Of a stretch of DNA of 64,000 bases, positions 14,735 to 31,622 are shown one piece after another; the first letter of the stretch is position 1, and each line of letters starts with the position of its first letter. The notes below the pieces were generated by a model. The model was not told the DNA's origin. It saw only the letters and a program-made list of their open reading frames with translations, and made no database searches. Both the position numbers and the translations under genes were made by a program. The stretch is from Pseudorasbora parva (lineage: Eukaryota; Chordata; Actinopteri; Cypriniformes; Gobionidae): contig NC_090182.1 in NCBI RefSeq assembly GCF_024679245.1, positions 24,099,774-24,163,773 of the forward strand, read 5' to 3'.

Positions 14735-14904
14735 ATCTACATTTTACATTTACGCATTTGGCAGACGCTTTTATCCAAAGCGACTTACATTGCATTCAAG
14801 GTACACGTTTTACATTTTTGTCAATTCTTGCTTTCCCTGGGAACCGAACCCATGACCTTGGCATTGTTAGCGCCATGCTCTACTCATTGAGCTACAGGAA
14901 AGCC
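14735..14904 (-). mobile_element. tRNA-derived SINE (V-SINE/HE1 type)
   Basis: On the minus strand the element starts GCTTTCCTGTAGCTCAATGA, with a tRNA-like A box (TAGCTCAATGAGTAGAGC), followed by a B box (GGTTCGGTTCC), and then the body CGCTTTGGATAAAAGCGTCTGC. This head-body order is that of RNA polymerase III SINEs of teleosts. The sub-family name is from memory. It lies within the intron before the candidate exon at 15279. Confidence 0.85.
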
Positions 14905-15278
14905 ATCTATATTTAATGTATTATTTATGCAGTTAAGAAAGCTGTTTGATAACTATTAAATTTCTGTATATGTCTAACAGGGAAGCCAAGTATTTTTTTA
15001 AAAAATTTTTTAAACCTAATAAATGTTGAAATTGGGAAGCTTTCATTTATGCTGTAATGTAATGTCATTAATCTTTCATAGAGACATTGGTGTCAGTTAT
15101 ACTGGCCTTCATTCATAAAAAGATGCCATTACAACACATTTAAAATATGCAATATTAAAAACTCCACAAATATTAAAGTTAAGTTTATTATTTTCTAATC
15201 TAAAAAGATACATAGAATTCCTTATTTTGTTCAAATGAGGGATTTTTTTAAAATTTCTTGTACCCCCGCTCCTTTCAG

Positions 15279-15410
15279 CCAAGTCCACCTGATGCAGAAG
15301 TTGAGAGTGAGATCAAGGTGTGGCTGCGGAATTCAAGAGACCGAGCGGGTGGACGAAAGGTGCGCCACCACCGTCTGCTGACTAGCCGAGAGACCTCGGG
15401 GGAAGAGTGA
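15279..15410 (+). CDS. possible terminal coding exon, unknown protein
   Basis: After an acceptor (cctttcag) there are 43 open codons and a TGA stop. The peptide reads PSPPDAEVESEIKVWLRNSR, then DRAGGRKVRHHRLLTSRETS, then GEE: strongly basic in the middle, acidic at the end, with coding-like composition in an AT-rich background. Its phase matches the two upstream candidate exons, which would give one small hydrophilic protein. I do not recognise the family; the xxWLRNSRDRAGGR run is reminiscent of fish transposon-derived proteins but I cannot name one. No start codon was found, so it may be a pseudogene or the end of a longer gene with unseen exons. A SINE sits in the preceding intron. Confidence 0.35.
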   Translation, partial: PSPPDAEVESEIKVWLRNSRDRAGGRKVRHHRLLTSRETSGEE

Positions 15411-15529
15411 GCTTTGCCAATGAATAGTTTAGTTTTCAAACTATGGGTCCGGGGACCCCCAGGGGGCCGCAAAGGCGTGACATGTGATCCGTGGAAAAGT
15501 ATAGAGAAAAAACATTTGAAAAATAAGAT

Positions 15530-15990
15530 TTAAAGGTCCCGTTCTTCGCGTGTTTTGAAGCTTTGATTATGTTTACAGTGCAGTGTACAATATAACATAA
15601 GTTCATGTTTCGCATGTAAAAAAACACAGTATTTTTTCACACAATTTACTTATCTGTACAGCGCTGTTTCCTCTGTCCTAAAAACAGCCTGATGATTTCC
15701 TTGTTCTATGAAGTCCCTTCTTCAGAAACACGTAGCGAGTTCTGATTGGGCCAGCGGAGGGTTAGTCAGCAAACGGTTCTAGTGATGTCATTACATCCCT
15801 GCACTTCCTGGTGTAGTCCAAACCGCCCATTCGCTGTAGGCTTTGAAAGGGAACTTCTGTTAAATAAAATATCTTGCTTGGCATTGAACTTTGAGCTTTA
15901 TAAGTTTACAGGTATTATTTATGCTCCAACAGCAACAATACACACTAACTAAAGTTTGAAAGATGGAATCGCGAAGAAAGGGACCTTTAA
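15530..15990. mobile_element. MITE with TTTAAAGGTCCCGTTCTTCG inverted ends
   Basis: Left end TTTAAAGGTCCCGTTCTTCG; right end CGAAGAAAGGGACCTTTAAA, its reverse complement with one change. TTTAAA at both borders suggests a TTAA-type target site. Non-coding; the family is familiar from cyprinid genomes, inserted inside the 15433-17000 element. Confidence 0.85.
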
Positions 15991-16640
15991 ATAAAAAAAT
16001 GATTGCAAATAAAGTAAATAAATGAGATTCAAATATATGTGGAAAAGCCTCTATGAATTGTATAATAATAAAATAAATAAATTATAAATAAATGAGAATA
16101 AAATATATGTGGAAAAACCTGTGAATATTAAAGTAATAATAAAATAAATTAATGATTGTAAATAAATGAGATTAATATTCACAGAGTTTTTCCACGTATA
16201 TATTTTAATCTCATTTATTTACAATCATTTATTTAATTATTATTTAATATTCACAGAGGTTTTTCCACATATATTTTAAAGTAATAATAATTAAATAAAT
16301 AAATGATTGTAAATAAATGAGATTAAAATATATGAAGAAAAACCTCTGTGAATATTAATCTCATTTATTTAAAATCATTAATTTATTTTATTATCACTTT
16401 AATATTCACAGGTTTTTCCACATATATTTTAAAGTAATAATAATTAAATAATTAAATGATTGTAAATAAATGAGATTAAAATATATGTGAAAAAAACCTC
16501 TGTGAATATTAAAATAATAAAATACATAAATGGCTGACTGTAAATAAAACAAATAAATGAAATTAAATATGTGGAAAACCTAAAGTAAATCTGAATATTA
16601 AAATAATAATAATACAATTAATAAATAAATTAGCTTAAAA
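15991..16640. repeat. AT-rich array of head-to-head inverted units
   Basis: A unit of about 75-85 bp containing AATGAGATTAAAATATATGT, GGAAAAACCT and GTGAATATTAAA is repeated about six to eight times, with orientation flipping (for example CACAGAGTTTTTCCACGTAT at about 16179 and AAAAACCTCTGTGAATATTA at about 16338). The result is a series of adjacent palindromes able to form multiple hairpins. Confidence 0.8.
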
Positions 16641-17000
16641 AACCTGCAAGTTTAATTAAATTTAATTAAAAACATTAAATTGAATAAATAAATTTGATAA
16701 AAATACATGATTACTTTTATTATTATTCTATTAAATTAATGATGAATGTAAATGAATAAAAATTGGACTTAAATATACAAATAAATTATGCAATTAACAG
16801 TATATTCTTATAATGAGTTGAATCATAATAATAAAGTAACTTGATATAAACTAATGTTAGATATATAATAGTAATAGTAAATTTTTAGTGTATTAATGGG
16901 GTGTTACGTTGTAAAAGAAAGATGTCTTAACACTCAGGATGGGGGTCCCTCGCACGAGTATGTTCATATTTGGGGGTCCATGGCAAGTTTGAAAAGCACA

Positions 17001-17300
17001 TTTTCAGCTGAGATCAAAGACACAATACATAAACAACACATAATTTTGTTGTTGTTTATTTGTATTATTTTTATATTTGTATATAACGTTCCCTGTCAGA
17101 GTGTTACATTTGCTGTATTGACATGAATTGAACTTTTTCTAATGATTTTATGAGCTATTTTTGTATTTAATAAATCCATTGATTTGAAATCCCTTTGACT
17201 ACTGTACATTTTTGACAATACAGACATTAGTAATATGGTTTATGCATCCATTTCAGGTGTATAATATAAGTATATATAGTGAAACAGTTTTATTGTTATA
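17001..17300. other. intergenic, nothing recognised
   Basis: AT-rich; no feature supported. Confidence 0.5.
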
Positions 17301-18001
17301 GCTAATATAGTGCCAGCCCTGTGTGGGCCTAGTGAGGGCTTCCTGTGGGGCTAAGTGAGGGCTGCCCGCGCAGGACCAGCGCTTAATAGTGCGGGCCTAG
17401 TGAGGGCTTTCTGGGGGCTAAGTGAGGGCTGCCCGCGCAGGGCCAGTGCTAAGGGGCCAACGTTTTGCCAATAAGCAAATTCTCTGGGGCCCTGCACGGG
17501 CAGCCTCCTGGGGGCCCTTAGGCTAGCCCTAAGTGGGCCCTTAAAGGACCAGTGCAGGCTTGTTTGCAGGGTAGCCCACAGTCAGCTCACTGTGGGCCCA
17601 CATAGGCCAGCCCACACTTTGTGCTGTCCCACTGGGGCCAACATGGGCCCCACAAGTGCCTCGCATTTCGCGCCCATGTGGGGCCCACAGTGGGCTGCCC
17701 GTGATGGCTCCATATGGGCCAGCCCACAGTCAACCCACACTTTGGGCTGCCCCACTGGGGCCCCACAATGTGGGCCCCACACGTGCCCCGCATTTCATGC
17801 CCATGTGGGGCCCAAAGTGGGCTGCCCGTAATGGCCCCATATGGGCCAGCCCACAGTCAACCCACACTTTGGGCTGCCCCACTGGGGCCCCACAATGTGG
17901 GCCCCACACGTGCCCCGCATTTCACGCCGGTATCTGGGCCCACAGTGGGCTGCCCGCAGTGGCCCCATGTGGGCCCCAAAGGAGCATGTTTGCTGGGTAG
18001 T
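17301..18001. repeat. second GC-rich minisatellite element (127-bp and 112-bp units) with GTTTGCTGGGTAG end
   Basis: Units containing CAGCCCACA and CCCACACTTTGGGCTG start at about 17608, 17720 and 17847 (spacing 112 and then 127 bp; the longer units carry an extra AGTCAAC-type segment). A different GTGAGGGCT-rich pair of repeats occupies 17315-17460. The right border GTTTGCTGGGTAG is the reverse complement of the left border (CTACCCAGCAAAC) of the array at 10030, so the two arrays look like members of one element family. Confidence 0.88.
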
Positions 18002-18974
18002 TGCACAGAGAGCGGTTGCAACCACAGTAATTATTCAAATGACTGTGGAGGAGGATGCTCAGAGGAAAGAAATAGGTTACATATCAAGTAATTTGCCAGA
18101 TAACTGAGAACTTCAGAAGTAAGATCTGTGAACAGTTTTTCAACACTCTCAATCACACATTCACTTGGTATTGCATATAGTTTTCTGAGCTTTACTTCAC
18201 GACTGAAGTCTCTTTAGTGAGTTACTTCATAAGTTGAACCCCTAGGGGGCTCTATAGTGCATCTTAACATTTGGAAGTCTAAGGCTTTAATAAACACTAA
18301 GTTGGACTAAAGTAGGCTACATAAAACACACAATGGCTAATCAAAAACAGGTTCATATGAAGGAGAGAACTGGGTGAGATGACTTCCTCCAGCAGTCTGA
18401 ATCTAATGTGACTGCTTTAAAGGTTTCAAAAGCAGACCTGGCTCCTGACACAGTCGACCCTGTGAGACAAGGAAATATATCAGCGAAATCACGCAGTAGC
18501 TGTCTCGGTGTCTGTTGCCATAGCAACTAACTAACCATTCGACACATGCTCTGCAACTCTTTGTATACCACAAAGATAACATGTGGGGGAAATTTGGGTT
18601 TAAAACAATTTCTTCCTACCCTTCCCTTTTTATATGCTCCAGGTTTCTTAGATTTATTGGCATTTCCTATTTGTTGTGTGAATGTGGCAGGGAGGGGTGG
18701 GGGGTATTCTCCATTTACCACGCTTCATTACATTCAAAACAGATTTCATGTTCCAACTAGTGCAAAGACACCCGTAGGTCAGTCTGCCAGCATATTTCAC
18801 AGCATAATGAATACTGGTTCTTGGATGATGGAACAGGTCAACCCATGACACCTAGAAAACTGTGTATTGTGTGTATTCAGTCTAAAGTACATGCTAGGTC
18901 AGTAACACACATTACAAGAGATCACTTCCAAACAGCCCATATATAGAACAAATAAGAAAAATATATATATATAT
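18002..18974. other. intergenic, nothing recognised
   Basis: Mixed sequence with short open frames on both strands and no recognisable domain. Confidence 0.5.
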
Positions 18975-19912
18975 ATCCTCAAGCAATCCTAGGTGTATAT
19001 GAATGATTTTCTTCTTTCAGACTAATACAATTGGAGTTATATTAAAAAATGGCTCCTCCAAGTCCAAAAAAGGGCATCCATCAATCATAAAAGTAATCCA
19101 TATGGCTCTGGGGGGACAGAATAATCTCTGACCTGATGCATGATGTATAGATGGACGTATAAGTGCAGAAGATCACAAAACACCGGTCACAAATGAAAAG
19201 TATTTAACAAGAATTTTTAAATAAAAATTTCAACAGGTTACCCAGCCATATTTGTTTGAATCGCAAGAGCTGTCAAAGTTTATGGCATCCTATACGTCAT
19301 ATATTGCATCATCTCTTTTGGAGCAAGTTGACTTGCGTAGGCTGTCTGCCAGAAGCTAGTTATTTTAGTTTATAAAGTTTTACATATGAAGTCTTCCAAT
19401 GCAAAAGCTCGTAAAGTCACCTATAGGTAAAAAAATAGAAAACAATACTGAGTGAACACTCTCCGCACACTGTGTACATTCATCAGATACTTCAAACCCA
19501 CTAAATCCCAGCCTCAGCCCGTTTAGAAGTACCGGTACTTTGGTAGAAACCTATACAACAGAGTCTGACAAAAAAAAACATATTTTAAAGAAAACAGTCA
19601 GATGGACTTATAAGCTTTTGCATCTGAAGTCTATAGATATTTTTCTTACAAAAACCCATTGCTTTGCTTCAAAGGGCCTTTATTAATTGTCTATGAGTTC
19701 TTGTATGGGTTTCTTTTATGATGGATAGATGCATTTTTTTGGACTATGCATCAGGACTGACATTCACTGCCATTATAAATCTTGTAATAGCAATTACATA
19801 TTTTAATTGTATTTTTTTTTTTTTTACTGATTGTGTTTGTCTGAAAGATAGTCATTTTGATTTGAGGAGGACTAAATTATCATTTTTGGGTGAACTAACT
19901 CTAATATTATCT
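18975..19912. mobile_element. degraded fold-back MITE of the GGTGAACTAACYC family
   Basis: Left arm words such as TTCTTTCAGACTAATACAAT and AAAAAAGGGCATCCATCAATC are answered in inverse orientation on the right (GATGGATAGATGCATTTTTT, GATTGTGTTTGTCTGAAAGA). The right end closes with TTTTTGGGTGAACTAACTC, the family end seen elsewhere in this window. Both arms have diverged considerably. Confidence 0.6.
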
Positions 19913-20160
19913 ACTATTCATTTTTTTTTAATCAGACACACATAATGTTGATTGAACTATCTAATGTAGTAGTAAATGTATAATTTATAATCAATAATTT
20001 GGGCGATCATTTGTGTTTGGCCAAAACATGGAGAATTATGACGATGTGTACATTCAATTGCCCTTCATATTTAAATGATAATACATTCATGCATTTGATT
20101 TTATGTTTGCTGAGGCACCATTAGTTGTTTTGTTCAATTGAACATGTTCAAACTTCTCAG

Positions 20161-20690
<530 letters not shown>

Positions 20691-21100
20691 AGTGAACTTC
20701 AGAACCACCAGTTTTGAAAACATGTTCAAGTTTTGTTTTACAGTTGCTTATTAAACCCTTTGTAACGGTGGATGGCAATAACCTTCAACAAATACTTCAT
20801 GTACTTGCTGAGGACAGTGACTTGTAAGCATTTACATGCTCTAACAAAACAACCTATAGGAAATTTAGGATTTTTTTTTAGGGTTTTATTATGTATATTC
20901 TTAAAAATCAGTATAGATATAGTTTTTTTTTTTTTTAATTCTATAATTTGACTTTTGAAGATATAATGAGCTTGAGAGAAGAATTAGCAGGAAAAAGAGG
21001 TCATGAGTCATAGGTCATGAGGTCAGCTGAGCCATTTGGCCATTTATTGATGGATGATTCACAAGCACAGGAGATGTTTTTTTGTTGTTGTTTTTTTTAA

Positions 21101-21945
21101 TACAGTCATGGTCAAAATTATTGGCACCCCTGGTAAATATGATCAAAGATGGCAGTAAAAATAAATCTGCATTGTTTATCCTTTTGAGCTATCATTCAAA
21201 AAGTTCACAAAAACCTAACCTTTCACTGAAGTAAAAGAAAATCGGGGGGAAATGACATTATGAAATACATGTTTTTCTCTATAAAACACATTGGCCACAA
21301 TTACTGGAACCTCTAGAATATTTTATGAGTAAAATATCTCTGAAGTATATTACCATTAATATTTAATTTTTTTTAGCACACCAAGGTGACTATGAGCATT
21401 AAATTGTCCAACCATGATATCTTGTTTCACAAGAGTATAAATATGAGGAAACACAAAGGCCAAAATCCTCTTAAACATTAATCTCAATGAGTAAAGGTCT
21501 GATGTGCAGAAAACGATTGTTGAACTTCACAAAATGGAAAGTGGCTGAAGGAAAATAGCTAAAGCATTAACAATTCCCATTTCCACCATCAGCGAAAAAA
21601 ATAAGAAAGACTTGTGTCTATATTGCATGTGAGGAGGAGAGTTTGAGTGGACAAAGACTCTTCAAGGATCGTAGGTGGAGAATTCTAACAATCCCTATAA
21701 ATCACCACAAGTTGTTTGGTAGGGTTTCAAGAAAAATCTTCCTTGCACATCCAGAAACACACTCCAGCATATTCAGTTGTCAGACATGACTTGGACCTGA
21801 TCTGTGGTCAGATTTGGCATGGATAAAAAGTACCTGATGTCCATGGTTAAAAATACCACTGGATCTTTAATGTTGTGGGCCTATTTGTTTTGCTGGAGGT
21901 CCTGGATATCTTGTTCAGATACAGTCATTTTGGCCATGACTGTAT
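21101..21945 (+). mobile_element. decayed Tc1-like transposon
   Basis: The left end TACAGTCATGGTCAAAATTA (continuing TTGGCACCCC) and the right end TTTTGGCCATGACTGTATA are inverted copies of a known fish Tc1-family terminus. Fragments of a transposase helix-turn-helix region can still be read near 21507-21600 (KTIVELHKMESG, then a stop, then RKIAKALTIPIS). The catalytic domain is broken and shortened. Confidence 0.82.
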
Positions 21946-22224
21946 ATATACACTTGTTTGTCATTTCTGGAATGCTTATAATAGGAACATCATCAAAGAC
22001 AGTTCTTATGGCAGTGTTATTCAGTACAAATGTCTCAGCATCATTTAACAGCTGATCTAGGTCAAAAATTATATTAAATATTTGAAATATAATATATTAA
22101 TATCCATTTATTCCATTTCCACATGCAGGATAACAATTTCTATCTTTTTTGCATAAATTAAATATAGTCTGAAAATCAAACGTTTCAAGCAATGCCTTCG
22201 CTCTTTCTATTAGAAAATGTTGCT

Positions 22225-22230
22225 TTTATT
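22225..22230 (-). terminator. glrb: candidate glrb polyadenylation signal
   Basis: AATAAA on the minus strand about 150 bp after the glrb stop codon; a second AATAAA lies at 22107-22112. Either could end the 3'UTR; longer UTRs are possible. Confidence 0.4.
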
Positions 22231-22378
22231 TAACAATACTGTTTTATCCCATCATTTCGCTCTTTACTACACAACAGTGGCATGACAGCCCCGTTTGCTC
22301 TCTGAGGTAAAAATTTATATTGATCAAGACGATACGAAGAAGAGAAAAGTTCACTGAAAAGGTTAAACTTTACACAAA

Positions 22379-22675
22379 TCACAAATACACGGACCAGTAA
22401 ATGACATTAAAGAAAAGGAAGGAGAAGGGGAAGAGGGCACGGGCATATAGATCTACGCGTTTCGCTGCCGAGGGGATGACAGGTTTAGGAGGTGGCGGCT
22501 TCTTGTTGTTTTTGGCTTGCGATTTACCCAAAGCAGCGCTGACTTCAATGGGTTTACCATAGCAGTCAAAGTTTGAGAGTTCAAAGTCCCGTGGCAGAGA
22601 GCCTACGATGCTGAAGTCATTGGAGCGCAAATCTGACTTGGAGGTGCATACCTTTTTGCACCTTGTCTCTGTCAC
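22379..22675 (-). CDS. glrb: glrb exon 10 (gephyrin-binding loop, M4, stop)
   Basis: 98 codons and TGA, after the acceptor ctctctcag. The peptide begins [20 protein letters not shown] and continues [14 protein letters not shown], the part of the M3-M4 intracellular loop known to bind the gephyrin E domain and hold the receptor at inhibitory synapses. It then has a lysine/proline-rich stretch ([11 protein letters not shown]), the conserved [13 protein letters not shown], and the fourth membrane helix ending NVIYWSVYL. Both the gephyrin site and M4 look intact, so synaptic anchoring should be retained. Confidence 0.97.
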   Translation of the reverse strand: MTETRCKKVCTSKSDLRSNDFSIVGSLPRDFELSNFDCYGKPIEVSAALGKSQAKNNKKPPPPKPVIPSAAKRVDLYARALFPFSFLFFNVIYWSVYL

Positions 22676-22773
22676 CTGAGAGAGATAAAGAGGGAGAGAG
22701 TGAAAAAAAAAAGATGAATAAAGAAACAACATGTCAGATCTCGGCAACATCTGGTATGGTTTTTCCTGAAACG

Positions 22774-22990
22774 TTAAAGGGATAGTTCACCCCTAAATGA
22801 AATTCTGTCCCCATTTCCATTCATTTCATCCCTCTTATGTTGTTCCAAACCTGTATGACTTACTTTCTTCAATGAAAAACAAAAGGAGCTATCTATAATA
22901 ATGTTCAAGCTGCTCTCTTCTCTCTTCTATACAATGAAAGCAACTGGTGACCAACAACACAACTTCCCATCCACTTTCATTGTGAAACAG
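22774..22990. mobile_element. partial TTAAAGGGATAGTTCACC MITE
   Basis: One arm of the cyprinid fold-back element: TTAAAGGGATAGTTCACCCC, then TTGTTCCAAACCTGTATGAC. The opposite arm is missing, so it is a solo arm or truncated copy. Confidence 0.8.
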
Positions 22991-23283
22991 CTTGGACTTT
23001 CTGTTAAATATATCTAGTTTTGTGTTTCACTGACAAAAGAAGATCATACTGGTTTGCAATTACATTTGCCCAAAATAATATTTGTAAAATATGTTGTAAT
23101 TATTTAGATAATGTAAGTTTAATTGATTTTGCAAAAATGTATTATTTTGTATATATTTTGCAAGAATACCTGTTACATGACAAAAACAAAAAAACAATTA
23201 TATTTATTTATTTGTTGGCTTGTTATTGATCAGCAATTCTGAAATGTGAAGCATAGTCTAGAAAAGTAAATCGCAGAACATTA

Positions 23284-24430
23284 AAGTGCCCCTATCATGC
23301 TATTTTAAAGGTTCCTAATTTTGTTCTGAGGGTCTCCTGTAATAGATTGAAATGCAAACAAGAACAAAGTATATTGTTAAATGTATTTGCATGCATCCAA
23401 GGGGCAGCCATGGCCTAATGTTAGAGTCACACTGTTAACACAAATGTTGCGAGTTCGATTATCAATACCAGCGGGAAATAATTCCCTTGAGCAAGGTACC
23501 TAACTAGTGGCTATCACGTCACTTACACACTTTAATTTTCTCATAATATGCATTGCAAATCACCTCATTTCTCAAAGAGTCTGAACACGGTCGAAGATTC
23601 AGTCCCTCTAAACCCCTCCTTTCCACAAGACTACTCTGCTCTGATTGGTCAGACCTGTAGGTCAAACAGTCTGTTGTGATTGGTCTTCCACGTGGAGCAT
23701 GTGTCACAAATGAAACTGCAATTACCATATCGGAATAAGGTAATTTGGCTGAATATGGCTTTTATACACACAGTGATACGAACAGTAACAATGATGTATC
23801 AATTCCAGTGAATCCACTATAGCATAGCTACGGGTGGACCTGGGCTCATCCAGGCTCACAGCTTGCCAATCCTGTCAGATTCATGGAAATGCATTTTTCT
23901 TAATAATACTATTTTCAAACTTTTAACAATTCTTCAATAATTATTTTAAATGTGATTTATTTTGTCATGCCATAGAACTCTATTCTAATATAAATGCAAA
24001 ACATATGCTAATTTGTCTCTTCAGTACGTTACGCCAGTAGTAATGTTATGTTCTTCTTCGCTCAAGTATCTGGATTCGATTCCAACAAGCAGCAGTTTTT
24101 TTTTTTTGTTATAAAAACAAAACTACCATTTATGACACATTTAAGAAAGAAACACGTCTCTACAAAGATGACAGGACGCCATTACACTTTTGTCATTGAA
24201 AGTGAAACCCACCCATCATCCACTTTCTGCCTACGACACTGACAAGAGCTGATATTGGAATTGCTAATGAGTCGTTTCAACAGTTCAGAGCCTATTCTTT
24301 CTTTTAGGAAGCAATAACTTTATCTGTCGTGCACTTTGATCTTTACAACTTTGCAGACCTTTTACATTCACAAACGGCTATATTACACACTGCATGAAAG
24401 GTAATATTTGAAAAAGCATAATGGGGTGCT
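23284..24430. mobile_element. non-autonomous DNA transposon with AGTGCCCCTATcATGCT ends
   Basis: Left end AAGTGCCCCTATCATGCTAT; right end reverse-complements to AGCACCCCATTATGCTTTTT. The body contains the recognisable segments CTCATTTCTCAAAGAGTCTG and CTCTGCTCTGATTGGTCAGA. It is non-coding. A SINE lies inside the left part. Confidence 0.7.
23398..23510 (+). mobile_element. truncated tRNA-derived SINE nested in a DNA transposon
   Basis: GGGGCAGCCATGGCCTAATG contains an A-box-like segment, GCGAGTTCGATTATCAATAC holds the B box, and CCTTGAGCAAGGTACCTAAC is the start of the body typical of DANA/mermaid-type fish SINEs. It is shorter than full-length members and lies within the 23284-24430 element. 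Confidence 0.75.
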
Positions 24431-24883
24431 AATCTTGATAACAGGACATTTTGACTGAACTATCCCTTTAATTTCACACTCAGGTATTTTCATTTGTATA
24501 ATTAGGAAATGAACAAATGATAGCTGGCAGGCGGATCATTTATGCATTATGATATTCATTCAGGCATCAGGCATGGACAAATCAAACCAAATCTGATTAA
24601 ATGTTTCCCTCAGAATTGTGTCCTTCATGTAGAGGCACATATACTCTCTGTCTCTTTCTTTTAGCGTTTTCCTTTCTCTTGACACTCTGGGGTGCTGGGA
24701 GAGGGAGAGTTCGAGGACAGGCAATTATTTTGGGCTCTTCCTAAAGCCCTAACTGGGCAGAGGCAGTGCAGCATGGCCCTTCCATGCAGGAACAACAGGG
24801 GAAGAAAAGAAGTGGTGAGAAGAAACACCTACCTTGCATGGAAATAGAACAAGACAAGCATTAAGAACTGATGTGACATTGCA

Positions 24884-24995
<112 letters not shown>

Positions 24996-26816
24996 AACAA
25001 AGCAGAGGGATGTCTGGATAAGTGATGTCTGATGGTCTAATGCCAACTTGTCTGTTGTATTAGTTCTGGGTGTGTGGAAAGGGGCAGAAGCCATGCAGTG
25101 CTGGACCGCACTACTTCCCACTGGGCACACAGCACTAAAACCCTCAAACAGCTTGATATATTTTCTAGTGCACAGATTTAGGAAACTGTCTGTCATATAC
25201 AGTATTGGATCTTTCATATCCTTCTAATAAATATTGTCTGCTCAAAAGCTTTCAGCATGTCTGAACAGCCATTAGATGGCTGGAGAATCAGTGGCAGAAA
25301 ACAAGCCTTGGGACGCTTCCAAACAGCTCTAATTCAGAGCAATGAATGGGGTTTTCTTGGAGGTCAGTTACTTACAGGGGTTGTGCAAAGAGCATGTGGG
25401 TTAATTTTGGGTCAGATGTTCTTTTTGTAGCTGTCGAGGTCCAGTCTAGGAGTAAATGTGTGACAGTGGTTGCAAACACACTGCATCCTTAAGCCTCCCT
25501 CTGGGGCCAATTTAAAGCTTATAATAGACTTCAGCAGACCACATTATTCAGCCTATTTCTCCTGTCTGTCAGGCAACCCTTGCCTTCAAGCTTCTCTTCC
25601 AACTGTTGCTATAAAATGTCTGTTTTCTGAAGAACATGAAGTACTGTGATTATCCCACCTACACTTTTGCATGCAGACCTGACATTTTAGATTATATAAC
25701 TACAGGGACAGCAATGCAGCGGAAGACAATAAAAGCAGAATTTAAACAATGAATCTCTTTAAACGGGTAAAATTACCCATTTAAACACAATGTGTGCTGC
25801 TTGACCTGTCTCTATTGTATACTGCCATGGAATAAAACATACTTAGAATGAATACAGATTTGTCAAGTTTGTACTTCAGAATCTAAAATATAGTAAATTA
25901 AATAAATAATGAATTAACAGAATATTATATTGTGTATAATTATTAGTTTATATATTAATGTTAATTACTACTACACTACTGTTGAAAAGTTCCAGGTCGT
26001 TTTTACTGTTTTATGTTTTTGAATTTTAAATAATTTTTTTATTTGTTTTCTATTTGAATATATTTTAAAATGTAGCATTCCTATAATGGCAAAACATTAA
26101 AGTATTCAGTGTCACATGAGCCTTCAGAAATCATTCTAATATGCTGTTTTGGTGCTCAATCATCATTTCTTAATATGATCAAAGTTCAAAATGGTTATGC
26201 TGCTTATTAAAAAAAAAAAAAAAAAAAAAAAATCATGTCTCCAATTGAAAATATTCTCGTGACTAATCACATCTAAATGTTTCAGTTGGCGAAATTGAAT
26301 TTCTGTGAATTGATGCAATTTAACTTTACAGAAATTCAAATTGGCAAACTGAAAATTTTGATGTGATTAGTCACTAGAAAATGTTCAATTGGGGCCTGCA
26401 TTTTTTTTTTACATTTTTACATTGTAATGCTAGATTATTTCATGAACAGAAAGTTCACAAGAACAGCATTGATTTAAAATAGTAACATTATACTGTCACT
26501 TTTGTTTGATTTAAGGCGAAATATAAGTGCTGGTATAAGTAACTCTTGGACAGTAGTGTATATTAAATATATAATTATATACACGCTTTAAGTATTTTTA
26601 AATGTATATATAAAAAATGCAATACATTTAAAAGAAGGTAACACAAAATGCAACATCACCATGTCCATGACACAATTATGGTATTAGATGGTAAATCAAT
26701 GGCACGTTAAGATTATGGATGTACAAAAAAGGGATTTTGCCGTGTCCAAATACTATAGTGGTGCTTTATAGTAGTATTATGAATTGTGACATCATACAGT
26801 ATAATCATTTTGGTTA

Positions 26817-30567
<3,751 letters not shown>

Positions 30568-30628
30568 TTAAATGGAGAAACATGTACATTTACTGTGGAA
30601 TCACTACTAATGGCTCCTTCTTCAACTA

Positions 30629-31051
<423 letters not shown>

Positions 31052-31484
31052 TTATAGCTTAAAGAGACTTAAATATACTTTTCTATGACTTTTGTGTCCT
31101 CAAGATTACGAGATAAGGATTTTTTTTAACATTATATAGGCACACTTTCTAGCCAATTAAATATTATTAATGAAACATATAATGATTTTTTTAATGAAAT
31201 ATAAGATAGACAGTTGTTCCTTATGGCTGAATTGTTTAACACCTACGTAAATGTTTTTTTTTCCATTGCTACATTAAATGCAATATACACTATAGATAAT
31301 TTACATTTCCCATGTCTTTCTAATACATAACTGATTTTCTTGACTTTTTTAAGTTGTCCAAAAATATATATTCCTTCATATTTTTTCATGTTTTCAAGTT
31401 GTTTCATGACTGTGGGAACCCAGAACTTTTGTTATTTTTTACTATTATTTTCTTCTAAATACTTAATTATGTTATTTATGTTCA

Positions 31485-31622
<138 letters not shown>

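Larger units (their letters stand above)
15433..17000. mobile_element. DNA-transposon-like element with TTTTCAAACT...ACCCCC inverted ends, hosting a second MITE
   Basis: Left end TTTTCAAACTATGGGTCC...GGACCCCC (15433-15460); right end GGGGGTCCATGGCAAGTTTG (16971 on), which reverse-complements to CAAACTTGCCATGGACCCCC. The ends match with a few changes. Inside are a complete second MITE (15530-15990) and an AT-rich array of alternating palindromes. No transposase is visible. Confidence 0.5.

Noticed and set aside
14735..14904. Possible tRNA gene from A and B boxes
   Set aside because: The tRNA-like head is followed by a SINE body and cannot be folded into a full cloverleaf with paired acceptor stem; it is a retroposon promoter.
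17582..18107. Similar GC-rich open frames on both strands
   Set aside because: Products of the 112/127-bp minisatellite, not genes.
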